Part shown: one piece after another, positions 1-6,555 of the stretch
How positions within the stretch are numbered: position 1 is the first letter of the stretch
How the letters are laid out: every line of letters starts with the position of its first letter
From: a virus
Direction: 5' to 3' (one strand)
DNA length: 22,336 bases
IMG/VR virus record: IMGVR_UViG_3300022198_000022
Coordinates: 1 to 22,336 of that record
The notes under the pieces: generated by a model
Seen by the model: only the letters and a program-made list of their open reading frames with translations
Database searches by the model: none
Told to the model about the DNA's origin: nothing
Made by a program: the position numbers and the translations under genes

Positions 1-12
1 GATATAGGCTTC

Positions 13-468
13 CTAGCCATCTTTCTTCAGCCCGTGGACGTATCCATTGTGTTTGTTGTATGTAAGCGACTCGCCTCGACCACCCTCAACGTAGCTACAA
101 TGTACCCAGCCAGAATTACCGCCAGTGTAGCACTCAAGAATAAGCTGGTCATAGTCTAGGTTGTCCTCAATCCATTTAGCCAAGTCATAGTTGTCTATGC
201 CTGGAACCTCAAAGTCTGCCGCCTCACCCTTAGCATGCTGGCTGTCTAAACTACTGCCAATAGCAATGCACAACTCTGGGCTGCGGTATCCACTTGATAC
301 CATAAATGGCCCAAACTCGTCACGAATTGGTTGTAATATCTTCTCACATAACATCTCCATTGCTTCTATATGATGCAACTCTGGAGTATTCGGTATGCCT
401 TTACGGTCAGCAGTCTGGCTTTTAACCATCTCCTCCAACGTAAAGTTGGGCGACAGATAATAACTCAT
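13..468 (-). CDS. Endolysin, M15-type zinc D-Ala-D-Ala (carboxy)peptidase
   Basis: A 151-aa protein that looks like a single-domain M15_3/VanY-like peptidase, expected to cut peptidoglycan cross-peptides in the periplasm at the end of infection. Visible motifs are SSGYRSPE (residues 58-65), then SQHAKGEAADFEV (76-88) giving zinc ligands His78 and Asp85, and GWVHCSY (120-126) giving His123; Glu112 in LILE is the likely catalytic acid. There is no signal peptide or membrane segment, so export would depend on a holin. The ATG at 468 overlaps the stop of the preceding basic microgene (ATGA), and the upstream lysine codons give a purine-rich AAGAAGAAA stretch as ribosome binding site. It is the last gene of the lysis cassette in the window; the next gene lies beyond position 1. 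Family assignment is from motif recognition; substrate specificity is inferred. Confidence 0.9.
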   Translation of the reverse strand: MSYYLSPNFTLEEMVKSQTADRKGIPNTPELHHIEAMEMLCEKILQPIRDEFGPFMVSSGYRSPELCIAIGSSLDSQHAKGEAADFEVPGIDNYDLAKWIEDNLDYDQLILECYTGGNSGWVHCSYVEGGRGESLTYNKHNGYVHGLKKDG

Positions 469-584
469 TTCTTTTTCTTCTTAGCTTTCTTGACTGCCTT
501 TAGGTCTGCGCCGGTAATCTTCTTGCGAGGCGAAGCCATTGCAGCCAGCTTCTTCTGCTTTGGTGAATACTTGTTGTATGGCAT
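465..584 (-). CDS. Very basic 39-aa phage microprotein (MPYNKYS family)
   Basis: A 39-aa protein, MPYNKYSPKQKKLAAMASPR then KKITGADLKAVKK and a poly-lysine tail. It has 15 Lys/Arg and one acidic residue. I recognise this family (MPYNKYS...KKITGADFKAL...) from marine T7-like phages, where its function is unknown. The start shown is the second of two consecutive ATGs (587 and 584): the family begins MPYNKYS, and the ATG at 584 forms a TGATG overlap with the stop of the upstream microgene. Its own stop overlaps the endolysin ATG (ATGA), so the two are probably translated together. A role in nucleic-acid binding or membrane interaction is only a guess from charge. The longer ORF in another frame over the same bases is a shadow. 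Confidence 0.85.
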   Translation of the reverse strand: MPYNKYSPKQKKLAAMASPRKKITGADLKAVKKAKKKKK

Positions 585-733
585 CATTTCTTCCTCTTGG
601 CTGTCTTTGCCGATTGCTTGAACGCCTTTGCCGTCGGTGCGCCTTTGCTTCCAGGCTTGCGCATCGTTTCTCCACTACCAGCTTTAATACGTTTACGCTT
701 GGCGTGGATGTTCGCATATAAACCGCGCTTCAT
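584..733 (-). CDS. Very basic 49-aa phage microprotein (MKRGLYANIH family)
   Basis: A 49-aa protein beginning MKRGLYANIHAKRKRIKAGS and ending TAKRKK, with 17 Lys/Arg and one Glu. It belongs to a highly recurrent family in marine podoviruses and cyanophages (MKRGLYANIHAKRKRI.AGSGE.MRKPGSKGAPTA...), which I recognise from memory; no function is known to me. Its ATG overlaps the stop of the holin-like gene (ATGA at 730-733) and its TGA overlaps the ATG of the next microgene. The middle segment SGETMRKPGSKGAPTAKAF is low in hydrophobicity, so a membrane role looks unlikely. DNA or RNA binding is possible but unproven. Confidence 0.88.
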   Translation of the reverse strand: MKRGLYANIHAKRKRIKAGSGETMRKPGSKGAPTAKAFKQSAKTAKRKK

Positions 734-1125
734 TTTGTTACCTTCTTTAACTTTTCTACCGTCCTTAGACCACCAAGTCCAAGCATACCTAAGAGTACAG
801 TCATCAGGCTATCCATGTCAAATACAGGTAACTCTGGTATTTCTACACCCAAGTAAGCACATACAAAAATTGTAACAGGGGCAAAAATAAAGTGCCACCC
901 CATTGCACTCGCCAAAATCCAGCCAAGAAATGGTCTCCAGCCCGCCACAAAGATGCTACGATGCTGTGCCTCTGCCTTGTTTATCTCAAGCTGCCCCATG
1001 ATTTGTTCTTGCATATGTCTTTCTGACATAGTGGCAATCTCATGGGCCAGTTGGGCTTTCTGGTCTTTGTCTTCAATGAATTTGTCTAATAGCCCAGTGA
1101 CAGGCCCAATCAGTGCTTGTAACAT
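730..1125 (-). CDS. Holin-like membrane protein, GTA_holin_3TM type
   Basis: A 131-aa protein with a cytoplasmic-looking charged N-terminal half (residues 1-55, helical, including ALAHEI-type and EINKAEAQHRS segments) followed by WRPFLGWILASAMGWHF (63-79) and hydrophobic stretches at about 67-93 and 107-121 (LMTVLLGMLGLGGLRTVEK). The arrangement 'KAEAQ..S...WRP' before the first membrane helix is the signature I know from the 3-TM holin family of gene transfer agents (PF11351-like). Its role would be inner-membrane permeabilisation so that the M15 endolysin can reach the wall. It starts at ATG 1125, two bases past the TAA of the 36-aa gene, and its TGA overlaps the next ATG. Other small membrane proteins nearby could also be holins, so which one triggers lysis is not settled. 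Confidence 0.8.
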   Translation of the reverse strand: MLQALIGPVTGLLDKFIEDKDQKAQLAHEIATMSERHMQEQIMGQLEINKAEAQHRSIFVAGWRPFLGWILASAMGWHFIFAPVTIFVCAYLGVEIPELPVFDMDSLMTVLLGMLGLGGLRTVEKLKKVTK

Positions 1126-1126
1126 A

Positions 1127-1237
1127 TTACCCCCAGAATGTTTTTACCTTATTGCGTTTGTTTACCCGCTTCTTGTGTTGGCCTGGCCTATGCTTTGGCT
1201 TTTTAGGTTCAAACTTTACTTCTACTTTCTTGGCCAT
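1127..1237 (-). CDS. Basic 36-aa microprotein
   Basis: A 36-aa protein, MAKKVEVKFEPKKPKHRPGQ then HKKRVNKRNKVKTFWG, with 14 Lys/Arg, two His and only two Glu. The start is supported by GAGGGTAAAGG lying just upstream of the ATG at 1237, and the stop is one base before the holin-like ATG. It overlaps the end of the preceding membrane-protein gene by 29 bases in another frame. I believe similar K/R-rich proteins ending in TFWG occur in related marine phages, but this memory is weaker than for the two microproteins nearer the endolysin. Function unknown; the tight fit between two real genes and the strong ribosome binding site are the main evidence. Confidence 0.7.
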   Translation of the reverse strand: MAKKVEVKFEPKKPKHRPGQHKKRVNKRNKVKTFWG

Positions 1238-1436
1238 GTCCTTTACCCTCATGGTTCATCCAGACTGCAAATGCGCCAGTCATCGCGCCAGTCACCACAC
1301 TAACCAGGCCAGCTTGTGAAGGGCTTGGATTAGGCAACGACATAAACCATTCTACCACACGCCAACTCATTAGCGTCATAACCAGCATCATAAAGCGTGG
1401 CAGTATCTTCCACTCAAGTATCTGTTTAGCACTCAT
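1209..1436 (-). CDS. Small membrane protein, possible second holin
   Basis: A 75-aa protein with two predicted membrane segments: about 11-33 (ILPRFMMLVMTLMSWRVVEWFM) and about 41-60 (QAGLVSVVTGAMTGAFAVWM), ending in a charged tail (NHEGKGHGQESRSKV). The WKxLPRFMML...WFM.LP.P...Q...VS...G.MTGAFAVWMNHE pattern recurs in marine phages and is usually left as hypothetical. Size, topology and place between the nuclease and the 3-TM holin candidate make it a plausible holin, antiholin or pinholin partner. The ATG overlaps the TGA of the nuclease gene (ATGA at 1433-1436). The C-terminal 29 bases overlap the next microgene. Family recognition is fair; the lysis role is inference from context. Confidence 0.8.
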   Translation of the reverse strand: MSAKQILEWKILPRFMMLVMTLMSWRVVEWFMSLPNPSPSQAGLVSVVTGAMTGAFAVWMNHEGKGHGQESRSKV

Positions 1437-1846
1437 CGTGCCGCCCTAACTGCCGCAAGCGCCTTATTAAACGAATGCAACTCCGCTTTAGGCGCATCAA
1501 ATAACTGGGGCGACATGCGCTTAGAATATTGTTGCACTTGGGCGATTGGCAAGAACAACGCTTTCCGATGTTGATAGCCCACAAGGCATAATATGTCATA
1601 GTCTTTCTCACTTGGTAAAATTTTATTCTTTTGTCCACTACCAAACTGAAAATGGTACACCGGAGTTCTAGCATCTTTCTCGCCAGATAGCTGCGCAGTC
1701 TTAACTTGTATCCTGATATATTCATCATCTTTCCACGCCAATAAATCCACTTTGTCTTGCTGGCACATCGACACTCGCCAGCCTAATGATAACATAATTC
1801 CCGCTGCCAGGTATTCACCAATCAAGCCCGTGGTTGTCTGACTCAT
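1433..1846 (-). CDS. PD-(D/E)XK endonuclease-like protein
   Basis: A 137-aa protein whose first half fits a small PD-(D/E)XK nuclease of the PDDEXK_5 / resolvase-like kind: TGLIGEYLAAGIMLSLGW (6-23) with Glu11, then DKVDLLAWKD (31-40) with Asp34, and RIQVKT (45-50) giving the Q-x-K pair Gln47 and Lys49. Such enzymes are metal-dependent DNA endonucleases that resolve branched DNA or cut foreign DNA. The C-terminal half (YDILCLVGYQHRKALFLPI) fits the later beta strands of the fold. The gene lies inside the lysis cassette, one base after the TGA of the upstream coiled-coil membrane protein and overlapping the next gene by ATGA. T7 keeps its resolvase (gp3) in the early region, so a late position is unusual. 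Activity is inferred. Confidence 0.75.
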   Translation of the reverse strand: MSQTTTGLIGEYLAAGIMLSLGWRVSMCQQDKVDLLAWKDDEYIRIQVKTAQLSGEKDARTPVYHFQFGSGQKNKILPSEKDYDILCLVGYQHRKALFLPIAQVQQYSKRMSPQLFDAPKAELHSFNKALAAVRAAR

Positions 1847-1847
1847 A

Positions 1848-2258
1848 TCAGGTTCTTACCGCCAGCCAGATTATAAATAACAATAAGGCAGCGCCTAGTC
1901 CAGTTGCAGTCACAACAACCACTACCTCTAGTATTTGCCGCCGTCTTTCTTGCTGCTTGTAAATGGCTTCCTGTCTCTGTTTCCTTATTCTGCCTTCAAG
2001 CTGGATTAAATCTGCCCAGGCTTGTGGGCCGTATGACATGTTCAGAAAGTTCTTGAGTTCCTGTCGCTGCGCTTCCAGCTTCTTCTTGGCTGCGTAAGCC
2101 TGTAACGCCTCCTCCTCAACAGAACCAGCGGCTAATAGCTTCTTAAATATAGGTGGGTTCTTGGCCTGTTTCTCGGCCTGGTCAACGTCAGATGCCATCT
2201 TCATCCAGCGCGACACATCGCCCATACAGGATTCAATGTCTCTGCCAGCAGCAATCAT
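1848..2258 (-). CDS. Coiled-coil protein with C-terminal membrane anchor; true start probably upstream (about 2324)
   Basis: From the first ATG the product is 136 aa. Residues about 55-105 are charged and helical (AYAAKKKLEAQRQELKNFL, RIRKQRQEAIYKQQERRR) and a single strong membrane helix ends the protein (LEVVVVVTATGLGAALLLFIIWLAV). The reading frame stays open for 22 more codons upstream, encoding DPISITAAVSGATAAFNTIK, which looks like the N-terminus of homologous marine-phage proteins (DPIS...AAFN..K...AGR.IE). No ATG, GTG or TTG lies in that stretch. A good AAAGGA site (2333-2338) sits 8 bases before an ATA codon at 2322-2324. The 2258 ATG has only a weak site. The protein is common in these phages and its function is unknown; topology and position suggest a lysis accessory or spanin-like role, which is speculative. 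Confidence 0.82.
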   Translation of the reverse strand: MIAAGRDIESCMGDVSRWMKMASDVDQAEKQAKNPPIFKKLLAAGSVEEEALQAYAAKKKLEAQRQELKNFLNMSYGPQAWADLIQLEGRIRKQRQEAIYKQQERRRQILEVVVVVTATGLGAALLLFIIWLAVRT

Positions 2259-2320
2259 ACTCTTGATAGTGTTAAACGCCGCTGTAGCCCCACTGACAGC
2301 CGCTGTGATGCTAATAGGGT

Positions 2321-2521
2321 CTATGACAGCATTCCTTTCTTTAGAACGTCACAACGCCATTTGATAGGCATTAAGTTTGCTATCTCCCCTACCGCCCTTG
2401 ACATCTCCATAGCGCGGTTACGACACTCTCTCTCAGTATAATATGGGCCTCTAATATCGTGAAATTCTACACAGTTAGTCGGTGAACCAATGACACAAGC
2501 TAGGACAATCGCCTTATACAT
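2321..2521 (-). CDS. Small Cys-containing phage protein, unknown function
   Basis: A 66-aa protein with four cysteines (9, 17, 33, 57), a very short hydrophobic N-terminus (MYKAIVLACVIG) and the pattern GPYYTERECRNRAMEMSR in the middle. I recognise the general form (YKAIV.AC...C.....RGPY.T...C..RA.EM...) as a recurrent small protein of marine phages, located next to the lysis genes. Two disulphides would fit a periplasmic protein, but the hydrophobic segment is too short for a convincing signal peptide and the sequence before Cys9 (V-L-A) is not a proper lipobox. Its ATG overlaps the end of the upstream holin-like gene by 8 bases, and its TAG overlaps the putative ATA start of the next gene. 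Confidence 0.8.
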   Translation of the reverse strand: MYKAIVLACVIGSPTNCVEFHDIRGPYYTERECRNRAMEMSRAVGEIANLMPIKWRCDVLKKGMLS

Positions 2522-2687
2522 CGTCCTGTCGACCAGTCAACCGCTTGACGGTCTCGGTCTCCCAGATACGCAGCAGCCACCAACACAACGCAACCAGCGC
2601 AGTAATCTCAGGCAACGCCTCAAAGAACGCGCCTATCGTAATACCGCCGAAGGCTAGGTCAGCCGTTGTCTTGGTTTCTTCCGTCAT
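2514..2687 (-). CDS. Small single-pass membrane protein, holin-like
   Basis: A 57-aa protein (MTEETKTTADLAFGGITIGA...) with a central hydrophobic region: FGGITIGAFFEALPEITALVALCWWLLRIW, about residues 13-42, then ETETVKRLTGRQDDV. Proteins of the form MTEE....DLAFG...G......P...ALV...W.L.RI.ET.TV..L.GR are frequent in marine podoviruses and are often annotated as putative holins. Two consecutive ATGs exist (2690 and 2687). The second is preferred because the GAGG site upstream is 7 bases from it and only 4 from the first; the first would form a TAATG overlap with the upstream gene. The stop lies inside the next gene (8-base overlap). The short length kept it out of usual ORF thresholds. Confidence 0.82.
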   Translation of the reverse strand: MTEETKTTADLAFGGITIGAFFEALPEITALVALCWWLLRIWETETVKRLTGRQDDV

Positions 2688-2689
2688 CA

Positions 2690-3238
2690 TTACGCCTCAT
2701 CAGGCCAGTTATTGATGGGTGCGTTGCCAGTTGGATTGCCATCGGCATCAACCGGCACATCATATAATGCCATAAACGCAGTTAAATCACTAGCCGCTGT
2801 GATGGCTGCTTCGATATTGTTGCTGGCTGTGCGGATTGCGGCGCGGGCAGTAGCAACGTCTGTCGGCAATGAATAGTCTGCAACCTCAGATGCCTTGATA
2901 ACCATCCAGTCAGTTACCGCCAGCTTGTCACCCGCTTGACGCTTGACCAGTTGAATGGCGTTAGTCTTTAGCCCTTTGGTCACAACCTGTTGACCGTCAG
3001 CGTCCAGCACAGGGTTGTTGTTCTCGTCAACCTCATTCACGTCATCCAGCGACTTAGCCACACCGGCTGACCAGTAGAACCGCCCATCAAAGCTGGCTGC
3101 GTCATCTTCCCAGACTAGCCCCTTGGCTGCTTTGGTTGCCGCATCCCATAGCATCCAGTTGGATGGGTGCTGTATTCCGTCATTGTCTGTCCACGCTTTG
3201 CCAGCGCGGATAATACGACCTGAGTATTTATATGCCAT
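2690..3238 (-). CDS. Tail-fibre-associated protein, possibly an assembly chaperone
   Basis: A 182-aa protein with an N-terminal part built around short beta-like segments (KYSGRIIRAGKAWTDNDGIQ; HPSNWMLWDAA; WEDDAASFDGRFYWSAG), a middle DWMVIKASE (109-117 region), then a helix with RAAIRTASNNIEAAI and the distinctive end TAFMALYDVPVDADGNPTGN...NWPDEA. The 'DWMVI....E......YRAAVR' arrangement resembles tail-fibre assembly/tail chaperone domains, and the TAFMALYDVPVD motif is recurrent next to fibre genes in marine phages. It follows the big adhesin by 9 bases with a good AGGAG site, so a role in folding or attaching that adhesin is likely but inferred. A minor structural role is the alternative. 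Confidence 0.7.
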   Translation of the reverse strand: MAYKYSGRIIRAGKAWTDNDGIQHPSNWMLWDAATKAAKGLVWEDDAASFDGRFYWSAGVAKSLDDVNEVDENNNPVLDADGQQVVTKGLKTNAIQLVKRQAGDKLAVTDWMVIKASEVADYSLPTDVATARAAIRTASNNIEAAITAASDLTAFMALYDVPVDADGNPTGNAPINNWPDEA

Positions 3239-3247
3239 TGGTATCTC

Positions 3248-6200
3248 CTATCTGGCGTTAGCGTATTTAAAGGGGTTTTCGGCAAAGGCGAGGAATATGA
3301 ATGTTGCGCCGGATGCGTTAGTTCCGTTTCCACTATTTCTTAACTTAAAACCGTTTGATGTAAAATCTATTGGAAATGCGTCTACTGTTTCAGCACCAGA
3401 ACTATCAGCAAATAAAACATTTCTTGAACCATCGTTAAAAGGTTCACGTTTGTCATCTCTAATTTCCCACGATTGTGCGGTTGTGCTACTTTTAATCATA
3501 ACCCAAGCTGGCCTAAACCCTGTGTAGACAAACGGCCCATCTGTGCTGCCGTTGCCGGTGTAGGAACCCGCCTTAGTGGTGTCTGTGTTTGCGAAACAGT
3601 AGGCTATGAGTTCATCACCGCCTCTATTTACTGAAGTGTCAGTTCCAATTTGAAAAACAGAAGATGTTGGAAGTCCAGTAAAGAAAGAGGAATTAGATGC
3701 TTCTGCGCTAGTGCCATTAAGGTTCATGTAATGAGTTCCACTGCTTAAACCAACACTCCAGACACGCCAATTATCAGCAAAATCTCTATTCTTAACAATT
3801 ACCAAATCTGGGGTAACGCCTAAACCATGACCAACTGTAGCGTTAGAACCTGTACCAGTATAACTAACTATGCTAAACCCTGCCGTGGTATTCGCGGAAA
3901 CCTGTGACGTAATGCTACCATCGGTATTGCTGACCGCTGTACCGCCAGCTTTCCAAGACCACGCTGCGTAAGTTGCGCCATTATCATTGGTTGAACCGCC
4001 ACCAGAACCGCTGATTGTAAAGCCGTCACTATCAAATGATACAAGACCGCTTTCTGTGGTTTCTGCTGCTGTTGTATTAGATACAAGCCGCTGTGATGCG
4101 CCTCTGATTGTGTCACCTAAATGGTGACTTTCAGCACCGCTTCTTTTCTTAAACCACAAAAAATCTGGGGTGTGATTTGTGCCAGTCACCGCTTTGCTGC
4201 TGGTTCCATCACCAGTATAAAGCACCGTATTGAAATGTTCCGACCCATCCACAATCGTAGGCGTTGGAAGGTTTGCGGTACAAAGCGCAAGGTAGCCTGA
4301 CGGTGGCGCATAGGCAAAGTCACCTATGCCGTTGTCGTCTTGGTTGCCGCCAGCGGTGGTTGCGCCAGAAAAGGTGCTGTCTTGGCCGAAGTTAGAAACA
4401 TATGTAACCGTGGAACTTCCTTGTCCGTTACTATTACAGAAAACATATTCAGCATTATTAATATTGATAGCACCTTGAGATGAACCGTTTTTGTAAAACG
4501 TAACAGTGTTTTGTGCGCTATCTAAATCTAACGCTATTCCAATAACATCGCCAATAGCCCAAGTTGCGCCATAAGCCGCACCGCCGGGGAGTTTTGAACC
4601 GTTCATTACATAGCCGTAACCAGAACCGCCAATCAATGACTCATCAAGCTGCCTGTCGCTATCAAACCCATCTACAGTACATATACCAACCATAGCGTTA
4701 GAAGCTGTTTTAGCTGTGCAAACCATTTCAGCAAACCACTTGCCACTGCTAACAGCTATTGCACTTCCAGATGTGCTGGCGTTAGTGTCTACAGTTTTTA
4801 AGTTACCTTCGCTAAATGTGATGTTTCCTGTGGTATCCAATAAGGGGTTCATTGCAGCAAAGTTATTCGCCGGACTGTCAATCAGACTGTCACGATAGTC
4901 TAGGTTGTTAGGTGTCCAGTGGTTGCCCTGCCCAGATACGTCCTTCCAGAAGGCTGCTTCGCGTGTGTCGGCAAAGGCCATATAGATAAAAGTGTTGCCA
5001 GATGTATTGAGTGCAGAACCAAGAGTTTCAAATCCTGTGCTTGTAGCTACAAAGCTGTCAAAGTTACCTTCAGCGTCAGATAGGTTTGCCCTTAAATAAT
5101 CACCGTAAGTTCCATCAACGCTTCTGGTATTATCATAAATAAACCAGTTTCCTGTGCTAGTTGTGTCCTTTACTAGAAGCCAAGCTGGACGGAAGCCACA
5201 GTTCACAGCATTACCAGCCGCACCTGTGCCAGTAAAGCTACCGATGGACGAGTAGCCAGCCACCGAATGGAAACAGTAGGCTACAACATCACCTGAACCT
5301 GTATTCGGTGTAAACACGGTTGCGGTTGGGGAAGCACTAGCACTATCAGTTTTGCCAACAGTTGTATTAAGTCTTAAATAATCGTTACTCCCATCAATAG
5401 CCGTAGTTCCAACAATCCAATCTGATGTTGAACTGCGCCGTTTTTCAATGATTAGTTCTGGGGCAGTCCCAAGCCCGTGTCCGACTGTTCCTGTGGTTGC
5501 TGTCCAAGTAACGATGCTAAATCCATTAGCTTGTGAAGCCTTGACCGTACTGGCGATTGACCCATCAGTATTGCTGACAGGTGAACCGCTGCCAGCATCC
5601 CAGTTCCACGCAACGTGATTGTACCCGCTACCATTAAGGGCAGAACCTAACGTAAAACCGTCTGCGTCAAATGATGTTACTCCAGAAAGAGTATCTTCCG
5701 CTGCTGTTCCGTTTGTGTATAAACGATAAGTTGCGCCGCGTACCGAATCAAATACGTTATTACCCGACAAACCGTTTCTAATTTTTATCCAAACCCAATC
5801 AGGCTGAAAGCCCAGCCCGCTTATGCTTTGACCATTCGCTGAACCATTGCCACGATAGGTAACTGCATTGAACCCCTCGCTGACCACATCATCTTGGAAG
5901 GTCAGGTGGAAACCGTTTGTACCGTATGTGCCAGCGTAGTCAATCTTTTCCCAGTAGCCGTTGGTGGACTGACCAAAGCTGCTTGCGTCTAGGGCTTGAC
6001 CGTCAATGAAATAGACATCGGATAGGTAGCCGTCTAGGTGTTTATTATTAAGCCTAGCATTGTCTGCAATTGTATGCAAAACACCAGATTGGTTCCAATG
6101 GCTTTCGTGGTTTAGTGGTGGATAAGTTGCAGTTGAGAATGATGTTACCTGTTCACCATTAACATATAGCTTAAGACGATTAGATGCTGTAGCTTGCGTA

Positions 6201-6547
6201 GTGTCAACAGCAAGCACAAGATGATACCAAGCTGAAGCATCACGATAAACTGCATTTGTGGCTAACAATGCGTCAAGGCCATCATCCATATAAATGCCAA
6301 TAGTATCATTATTGCTGAAGCGGAATTGATTAGCATCAACACCGGCATATGATGAAAAGATTACAGCCTCAATACCCAAGTTCCCACGCTTGACCCAGCC
6401 ACTCCAAGTCCAAGTCTTGCGGTTGCCAGCAGCAGCCGGTGTCCAGCTTAGATACTGGCTTTCGTCATCGTTGAACTTGAGGGATTGCTGGGTGGCTTCC
6501 GCACCAGTTGCGTACATCCACTGCGAAGAACCTATTGGTGTAGACAT
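3248..6547 (-). CDS. Large tail adhesin / receptor-binding protein with LamG and SPRY domains
   Basis: A 1099-aa protein. Residues about 20-205 form a LamG/concanavalin-like jelly roll (TWTWSGWVKRGNLG; WYHLVLAVDTTQ; LKLYVNGEQVTSF; GYLSDVYFIDGQAL). Residues about 247-527 contain three related beta modules (A: FQPDWVWIKIRN; B: GHGLGTAPELIIEKRR; C: GFRPAWLLVKDTT). Residues about 528-570 hold the FWKDVSGQGNHWTPNNLDYR link. Residues about 580-755 look like a SPRY/B30.2 domain (GKWFAEMVC; DVIGIALDLD; VTFYKNGSSQG). Residues about 792-1092 repeat modules A', B' and C'. There is no visible depolymerase or hydrolase motif and no intramolecular chaperone domain. It should project from the tail and bind host glycans or proteins. 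It lies after the short gp17-like adaptor, suggesting the distal part of a multi-protein fibre. Domain calls come from pattern recognition. Confidence 0.85.
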   Translation of the reverse strand: MSTPIGSSQWMYATGAEATQQSLKFNDDESQYLSWTPAAAGNRKTWTWSGWVKRGNLGIEAVIFSSYAGVDANQFRFSNNDTIGIYMDDGLDALLATNAVYRDASAWYHLVLAVDTTQATASNRLKLYVNGEQVTSFSTATYPPLNHESHWNQSGVLHTIADNARLNNKHLDGYLSDVYFIDGQALDASSFGQSTNGYWEKIDYAGTYGTNGFHLTFQDDVVSEGFNAVTYRGNGSANGQSISGLGFQPDWVWIKIRNGLSGNNVFDSVRGATYRLYTNGTAAEDTLSGVTSFDADGFTLGSALNGSGYNHVAWNWDAGSGSPVSNTDGSIASTVKASQANGFSIVTWTATTGTVGHGLGTAPELIIEKRRSSTSDWIVGTTAIDGSNDYLRLNTTVGKTDSASASPTATVFTPNTGSGDVVAYCFHSVAGYSSIGSFTGTGAAGNAVNCGFRPAWLLVKDTTSTGNWFIYDNTRSVDGTYGDYLRANLSDAEGNFDSFVATSTGFETLGSALNTSGNTFIYMAFADTREAAFWKDVSGQGNHWTPNNLDYRDSLIDSPANNFAAMNPLLDTTGNITFSEGNLKTVDTNASTSGSAIAVSSGKWFAEMVCTAKTASNAMVGICTVDGFDSDRQLDESLIGGSGYGYVMNGSKLPGGAAYGATWAIGDVIGIALDLDSAQNTVTFYKNGSSQGAININNAEYVFCNSNGQGSSTVTYVSNFGQDSTFSGATTAGGNQDDNGIGDFAYAPPSGYLALCTANLPTPTIVDGSEHFNTVLYTGDGTSSKAVTGTNHTPDFLWFKKRSGAESHHLGDTIRGASQRLVSNTTAAETTESGLVSFDSDGFTISGSGGGSTNDNGATYAAWSWKAGGTAVSNTDGSITSQVSANTTAGFSIVSYTGTGSNATVGHGLGVTPDLVIVKNRDFADNWRVWSVGLSSGTHYMNLNGTSAEASNSSFFTGLPTSSVFQIGTDTSVNRGGDELIAYCFANTDTTKAGSYTGNGSTDGPFVYTGFRPAWVMIKSSTTAQSWEIRDDKREPFNDGSRNVLFADSSGAETVDAFPIDFTSNGFKLRNSGNGTNASGATFIFLAFAENPFKYANAR
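3272..4174 (-). repeat. Second copy of three-part beta module in the adhesin (A'-B'-C')
   Basis: Residues about 792-1092 of the adhesin. Landmarks are A': HTPDFLWFKKRSG to YAAWSWKAGG; B': GFSIVSYTG, GHGLGVTPDLVIVKNR to IAYCFANTD; C': GFRPAWVMIKSST to FIFLAFAENPF. Strings shared with the first copy include VSNTDGSI, GFSIV, TVGHGLG, GFRPAW and IAYCF/VAYCF. A SPRY-like domain separates the two copies. Confidence 0.75.
4967..5809 (-). repeat. First copy of three-part beta module in the adhesin (A-B-C)
   Basis: Residues about 247-527 of the adhesin. Landmarks are A: FQPDWVWIKIRN to HVAWNWDAG; B: GFSIVTWTA, GHGLGTAPELIIEKRR to VAYCFHSVAG; C: GFRPAWLLVKDTT to FIYMAFADTR. The same three landmarks return in the same order near the C-terminus (3272-4174). 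The copies are clearly divergent at amino-acid level, so this is an old duplication within the gene and not a recent tandem repeat. Confidence 0.75.
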
Positions 6548-6555
6548 AAGACCCC

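Noticed and set aside
481-717. 78-aa minus-strand ORF across the microgene area
   Set aside because: It lies in another frame over two recognised microproteins (465-584 and 584-733), has shadow-like composition and no ribosome binding site of its own.
1426-1728. 100-aa minus-strand ORF inside the nuclease gene
   Set aside because: Out of frame with the PD-(D/E)XK gene, which has recognisable motifs; Cys/Arg-rich shadow composition.
2321-2521. Lipoprotein (outer-membrane spanin) reading of the Cys-containing small protein
   Set aside because: The hydrophobic stretch before Cys9 is only about five residues and V-L-A-C is not a proper lipobox.
3123-3527. 134-aa plus-strand ORF near the adhesin end
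   Set aside because: Antisense to the adhesin C-terminus and the 182-aa gene, with no start site or family signal.
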